Source: Nymphaea colorata (taxonomy: Eukaryota; Streptophyta; Magnoliopsida; Nymphaeales; Nymphaeaceae). From it: 64,000 nt of DNA. Where the stretch lies: positions 13,009,858 through 13,073,857 of the forward strand of contig NC_045144.1 of the NCBI RefSeq assembly GCF_008831285.2, read 5' to 3'. The notes below the pieces were generated by a model. The model saw only the letters and a program-made list of their open reading frames with translations. It had not been told where the DNA came from and made no database searches. Both the position numbers and the translations under genes were made by a program. Positions 58,515 to 64,000 of the stretch are shown here, one piece after another. Position 1 is the stretch's first letter; each line of letters opens with the position of its first letter.

Positions 58515-61500
58515 TGTAACACTATTCTTTTTAGCAGGTTGGATTTAGATTAGGATCCAAACCCAAACCCAAACCCATTGCATGAAAAGCCCCACGCATT
58601 CCCCTTCCTCATCTTCCGCTTCATCTCCTTCGTCGCTCTCTCATCTCGCAAGTGTGAAGTAGGACGCAAAGGAACAGGAGGCGGAAAGAGCAGCGGCGAC
58701 GGGGTGAACAGCGGCGGTGCACAGATGGGCAACGCTGGTCTCTCTTTGTCTCTTCTTTCTTCTCCTCCTCCCTCTCTCGCTGTTTTTTTTTTCTTTTGAT
58801 TTCTCTCCCTCAGTCCCGATTCTTCTCTGCCGAATCCCCCTTTTTCTCCCGCGCTTCTGACCCGCATCTCTCTCTGTCCATCTCTTCTCTCTTTGTCTAC
58901 ACTCGCAGCTCTCTCCCCATCTCTTCTGTCTTCTCTCTCTCTCCCGTGTTGTCCCCCTCCTTCGCCACTCTCACGCTCTTGCCCTCTCTATTTGTCTCTC
59001 CTCTCTGTCCGAACTCTCTTTAAATGTTTCCCGTCTCTGTCTGCAACCTCACCCTACTGCGCAACCCTCTCCCATCTCTCTTTGTTTGCTTCTTGTCCCT
59101 ACCGCCAATCTCACTCTCTTGGCACTCTCCCTCTCGCCTATCTCTCTTTCCCAAGCCCAATCATTGGCTCTTCTCAACCGTGCGTGAGTCTCCCTCAACC
59201 GAACCTCATTCTCATAGCCCAATGCCTTCTTCCAACAGCAAATCCTCCTCTTGCATTCTTTTTTTGCTCTTTTTCACTACTTTAGTGGTTGTTGGATTGG
59301 AATTGCAGCTTGGGGACGCGTTTTTTTCCTATAAAAGTGAATAGAAGGCATTGGTGGTGACGACATTGAATGATTTTAGCCGTTGGGAATCAATCGAGAA
59401 TTTGAGGTGGCTGCCGGGAACACTACGACAGTTTGGACTCTAAGATTGGAGTGAATGAGGTCTAATCGAGCTTATTTTGCCTAATAATTTCTGTTGGCGC
59501 ATGTATAATTAATGATTAAGCATGCTAGACTTAAGATTTGATGATTTAGAGTGCATATTAGCGATGTTGCTATTTTGGAGAAAGTCTAGGTCTATTTGAG
59601 AAGGACAAGGATCTCCGTGTATAATGATCTTTTTAGCATGTTGAGTTAATATTCAAAGCAATTAAGAACCACGGTAGAAATTGTGATGATGTGGAGAAGG
59701 TTTAGAACCATGTTAGCGAACTCGTGAAGTATGCTTTTGTTGATGTGCATGCACATCGTTTGTTGGGAAATAGTAGGTATGTTAGGAAGACGCCTCAACT
59801 AAGGAAAGAAGGGAGAAACAGATTAGTGATTGGTTCAAAACGAAAGCGCAAAGCTTAAATCATTCAGTAACAACCTCAAAGAGTTGGGAAGAGGCCTATT
59901 GGAGGGCTTTGTGGGTCGACAGACTTGACACTACCCGTCGACACCCTCTTGAGGCAATGACATGTCTCAATGCTTATGTTTCATACTTGTGTAAATTGTA
60001 AAGCGAAGCGAGTAGAGAACTTATCGTTTGGTTGTGTTTGCAGGTACACTGGGCATGTTCAGTAAACCTTGAGCGACCGTATTCAAAGCTCAAGGCGTTT
60101 TTGGGTATTTTGGCAACGTGCGGCAGGTATGACGACATTCCAAGCAAATCCCTGCCTAGGACCAACCTTTGGGATTTGTGTTTTTAGGATCATTAGATCC
60201 TATGATTGTGATGTGATTGAATGGTTGTGATGTGATTGAGTGAATGTATGCATGTGATTGATTTGTTATGAGATAAGTTTTGTTGAAAAATTTCTATAAA
60301 TCTTGTTATGAAAATTACTGTGCAATTGCATGTGCATAATAGAAATGAAAACTTTTAGGACAAATGAGGTGGGAGTATCGAGTCGAGCATTTCCTCGACC
60401 CCAATTGTAAATTAGAAAGCATCCTAAAATGATAACTGCATATGACAGCTACGAGCCAATCATGGATCGAGACTACTCTCTGTGGTTCTGTAAAGTTTTG
60501 AAAGATATGATTGATGTGTTGAGTGATGTGAATGTTGTAATATTTCGTATGCAGTGCCATGAGCACAATACAATGAATGGAATTGAAGGATAGTTGTACA
60601 CATAATGTTATGACGGCTGACTAAGAATGTTAATGATATGTGTAGCCCTCATGTAGAGGTATTTGGAGGTATGAGTGCACTCGTGGAGTAAACCAACCTC
60701 ATGAGCTAGCCGGTCATTCTGTGAATGTGTTTCCATAATGATAAGTAAGAAAGAATAAGAGATAAGAGATCAGTGGGTTGTGGGAATGTGTTTGGGAGAT
60801 GTCCTACCTTCACCACTGGTCTCGCCTGCTCAGAGTGCAGGTGATGCAATGCCTCAGGTTACCGTGTGTGATGTGCTTGGAGCATTGGGCTCCCGCCTTC
60901 CCAAACTGAGTGTCCTATGGAAGGCTGAGTATCTCTCTTTGAAATTTACACATCTATAGACGAGTGCTCTTTCGTTACAGCGTGAATGGATCCATATTGT
61001 TTCGGGCCACCACGAGGGTTGTCTCTCGGCTATAGGCCACTCGCGGTCTGCACGTGTCTATATTTGCACCCACAGAAACTGTCAATTCACTAAAGCTAAT
61101 GTAAATGAAAAGAATGTGAATGAAGTGTGTGTGAATGAAGTAATTGTGAATGTTGTGTCCATGCATGAATTGCATATGACTAATGAATGTGCTATTGTGG
61201 TCATTGTGTGGCCTTTACATATCATGGTATATGTGAGAGGCTTCCATGGCAAGTCATGAGACTGTATGCTCCATTAAGAAATGATAATGGTTTGCTTTTA
61301 TAATTGTCATATTTTAGATTTAAGTCTTTACCTTGGAGGGTTAGGGATTTATCTGGTTTGTTACGATACTGCGAAGGCTAAACCTTCAGTTGCTTTTCTT
61401 TTTTCAGATTTTGGCGGACCCGGGACCGCAGATTGATCAGATGGCTCCATTCACATCTTATTGAGGAGGTTTTGGGTCTATTGGAAAGCCGACACGTCTT

Positions 61501-61756
61501 GTTTTGGTCATATTGATGTCTTGTTTTTGTTAAACATTAATGTTGTGATTTGGGAGCATTTTTGTCATATGTATTATTGAGAAATATGATGTGATTTTTG
61601 TATGAGCTGGAAATTGTTACATAAATAAAAGTTTGTCTCATGGTTTTGAATTGCATAGCTCACTTTCTTTTGAATCCTTGTGTTGTCACACTTTAATGTT
61701 TCTATGTTTTTTTTAAAAAAAAAAGTTATTTGAGGTCAAATTGTTGGGGTGTGACT
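58515..61756 (+). repeat. Long LTR-like repeat family, copy 6, complete with 5-bp target duplication
   Basis: 3,242 bp from TGTAACACTATTC to GTTGGGGTGTGACT, flanked on both sides by TTTAA (58510-58514, 61757-61761). All family blocks are present in order: CT tract, ATTGCAG|CTTGGGGACGCG (59303), GTACACTGGGCATGTTCAGT (60043), TTTTGGCGGACCCGGGACCG (about 61410). TG...C(A) ends and a 5-bp duplication fit a solo LTR of a retrotransposon with very long LTRs. Confidence 0.88.
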
Positions 61757-62944
61757 TTTAAAGTCTTCTCTTATAAATTTTCACACACACACACACACAC
61801 ACATATATCTTTTAAAAATTCTTCTCTCTTTCTAAAGTCTCTTTCTTTTTATTTTTTGGCTTCAAATTATCTTCTATGAATGATTATATATGTAGGTACA
61901 TATATTCATATATATAAATATATTATTGCTCTCTAAAATCATTCATTCATTTTTTTTCTTTTTCATTCTTTCATTCATTTATCACTTTTCTAAGAATTAA
62001 AATTTAATTTTCATTTTTTGACTTCATTTAGACCAAAACTCAAGTAATGACATAATAATAGAACAATGCTTGATGGTCTACAACTCCATTCCACTTTCAA
62101 TAACTCTCTTTCTTTACAAGAAAATTTATGACAAAATATGCAAGCAATGTAAGAAATATAGATGTATGTGATGGTAGAAATGCTTTTAGATAAATGTTAT
62201 GATAAAAATAAATTATTTATTTTTTAAGCATATAGAATCAATATATTCATGCATTCACATTCACTTGTGAAATTCACGAGTGATCAGAAACACTTTTCTA
62301 AAAGAACTTAAGTAAGATATGATAGAGTTTTAGCTATGTAGTAACCAAATTATAGCAAAATTTTAAACATACTTAAGATCCTAAAAGAAGACTAAATTTA
62401 TTCTAAAAGAAATCTTCAAAATATCCATATTGATTTATAAAGATTTCTAAATAATATTTACAAAGGTTTCTTGAGTCGAAAGTCTCTCAAATCAAAATGG
62501 TTTAATCTATCAAATGATACTTCAAAATTTTCTCATCCAAAAGTCTTTGAGATATGAATCTTCAACATTATTTCTAAGTGTCATACCACATTTAGAGTGA
62601 AGAAGATGTTTAAGTAAAAACGAAATACATCAAGAATAAGCATAACACTTAGATTAGTTATCCCTGGTAAAGACACCAAGAATGACCAATCATCGTACTG
62701 ATGGGCGAGTCCATTTCTCTCTCTTTTCAAAACAAAACCTTATTTTTCTGAAGCACTTTAAAAACCAAAATAAATTTTGGGATGAAAACAAGTACATATT
62801 CTCCCAGAAATATTTCAATCTAAAACAGAGGAGATGCATCGAGTGCATAAAGGATTATGATTTTAAAATATAATATCATCCAAAAAAGGCAAACGTGGTA
62901 ACCAATGCCTTGAGCTGACATATGGAGGCAATGATATGCAACAT
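61757..62944. other. AT-rich spacer, nothing recognised
   Basis: Simple (CA)n at 61782-61802, otherwise AT-rich DNA without gene or repeat signature that I recognise. Confidence 0.6.
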
Positions 62945-63772
62945 GCTGAATCACTCATTGACATTGTTGCATCCGGTTGTGAGGGAGATGGTTCGGCTGA
63001 TTTTGACACACACATGGGTTAGAGAGAAATAACAATGGAGAGATGAAGAGACAAAGGATGAGAGTTCGGGCGAGGAAAAAAGAGACAAGCAACAGGGAGA
63101 GTGCAGAGAGAGTGCTCGGTTGAAGGTGTGAGACGCTGCGAGTGAGAGGAGGCTGGCGGTAGAGAGAATGCGAGCAGAGATATGATAGAGTAGCCAAGGT
63201 GGGAAAGAGTGTGGGAGAGAGGGGGATGAGCAGAGAGAATGCGAGACAAACAAACGAAGGGGTGAGAGCTGGCGAGAGCGAGAGCATGAGCAGAAGTCTT
63301 GAAACATAGCAGGGGAAAATCTGGAAAAGCAAGAGGGTGGGAGATTGAAGACAAAAGAGAACACAAGAGGGTGTGAATGATAGAGGGGCAGCACACAGAA
63401 TGGTAGAGAGGAAAAGACAAGGGTTGAGGGCTTGTGGGAGAGAGAGAATGCATAGAGAAAACTTGGGACAGAGGGGAGACAAACAAAGTATGATGAGAGG
63501 AAGAGGGATAGAGCTGCAATAGAGTGCAAGACCGAAGGAGGAGACAGAAGAGACGGAAGAGACAGAGAGAGATCGAGACGGCTTACCTCAGCACTGCCGT
63601 TGCCCTTCACCTCCGCCGCTGCTGCACTTCCTTCTGCCTCCTGCTTCTCTGCGTCTGCACAACCCAGTGAGAGAGACAAAGAGGGAGAGCCGGCGTCGGG
63701 CTCCTCTTCACGTGGTGGAGTTCGGGTCTGGGTCTGGTCCCTAATCTAGTCCAACATGCAAGACACCACTCA
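62945..63772 (-). repeat. Long LTR-like repeat family, copy 7, 5' part only, inverted
   Basis: On the minus strand from about 63772: TTGGACTAG...GACCAGACCCAGACCCGAAC, GC-rich section, TGAG|GTAAGCCGTCTCGATCTC, then a long CT tract. It corresponds to the first about 800 bases of copies 3, 5 and 6. Confidence 0.8.
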
Positions 63773-63789
63773 TTATATGATGCTATTGG

Positions 63790-64000
63790 GTTTTGATAAT
63801 ATGTTTGTCATTTATCCCACCTCACCGCTGCTCTCGCCTACTCGGAGCACAAACAATGCCAGATTCCAGGATATCATGCTATGTTATGCTTGGAGTGGTG
63901 GACCGAGTAACTTCCCTTAGAATACACTCTTCCTTGTTAGATTTCTCTACTACTGCAACATGTACATATTCATAGTATTTCGGGTCACCATAGAGGTTGT
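63790..64000 (+). repeat. Long LTR-like repeat family, copy 8, fragment
   Basis: CTCTCGCCTACTCGGAGCAC to GGGTCACCATAGAGGTTGT matches the 2260-2470 section of copy 1 (CTCGCC-CTACTCGAAGCGCAG; GACCACCATGGGGGTTAT). Runs off the window edge and is inverted relative to copy 7. Confidence 0.8.

Noticed and set aside
62951-63679. 242-codon Ser/Leu/Pro-rich open frame on the minus strand
   Set aside because: It is a translation of the CT-rich tract of the inverted long repeat; similar frames occur in all copies (for example 54336-54815, 7040-7528, 58893-59285) and show no domain.

Overview
The window is nuclear DNA from a flowering plant. It carries one recognisable host gene, on the minus strand from about 51640 down past the lower edge: the Brr2/ASCC3-type DExH-box helicase known in Arabidopsis as DExH14. 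I placed 35 exons by GT-AG sites (one GC-AG), unbroken phase and agreement with the known family protein. They encode residues 1-1490; the family protein is about 2,150 residues, so roughly the last third lies below coordinate 1. Domains run in family order: N-terminal region, helicase cassette 1 ([20 protein letters not shown]), Sec63-like region, then the start of cassette 2 (GSGKT, DEIH, STA). I cannot name the species.

The coding sequence is ordinary but the gene is huge (more than 46.7 kb). Most introns are 66-425 bp. Intron 3 (12.6 kb), intron 15 (5.9 kb), intron 21 (5.8 kb), intron 33 (6.6 kb) and intron 35 (at least 4.9 kb) are swollen by transposable elements. No second host gene was recognised; 52-64 kb is repeats and AT-rich DNA.

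Layout from low to high coordinates: 1-4661, two copies of a long terminal-repeat-like family (TGTAAC...GTGACA ends, about 3.2 kb) with a hAT MITE inside the first; 4922-5394, exons 35-34; 5.4-12.0 kb, intron 33 with a third long-repeat copy interrupted by a Copia fragment and an opposed Copia LTR fragment; 12.0-16.4 kb, exons 33-22; 16.4-22.2 kb, intron 21 with a LINE remnant and a fourth long-repeat copy; 22.2-25.4 kb, exons 21-16; 25.4-31.3 kb, intron 15 with a BED-finger hAT transposon inserted in the RNase H region of a Copia relic; 31.3-35.7 kb, exons 15-4; 35.7-48.3 kb, intron 3 with a composite minus-strand Copia and a two-LTR plus-strand Copia; 48.3-51.64 kb, exons 3-1; 51.64-54.1 kb, upstream region; 54.1-64.0 kb, four more long-repeat copies or fragments, one with a perfect 5-bp target duplication.

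All transposon coding regions seen here carry stops, frameshifts or deletions, so they are relics. I found no CRISPR array, bacterial-type operon, rRNA or tRNA gene. The most notable structures are the self-nested long-repeat family with conserved splice-like signals, the hAT-in-Copia nest with an in-frame 351-bp transposase duplication, two MITEs with exact or near-exact target duplications, a chimeric Copia with two gag regions, and the GC-AG intron.
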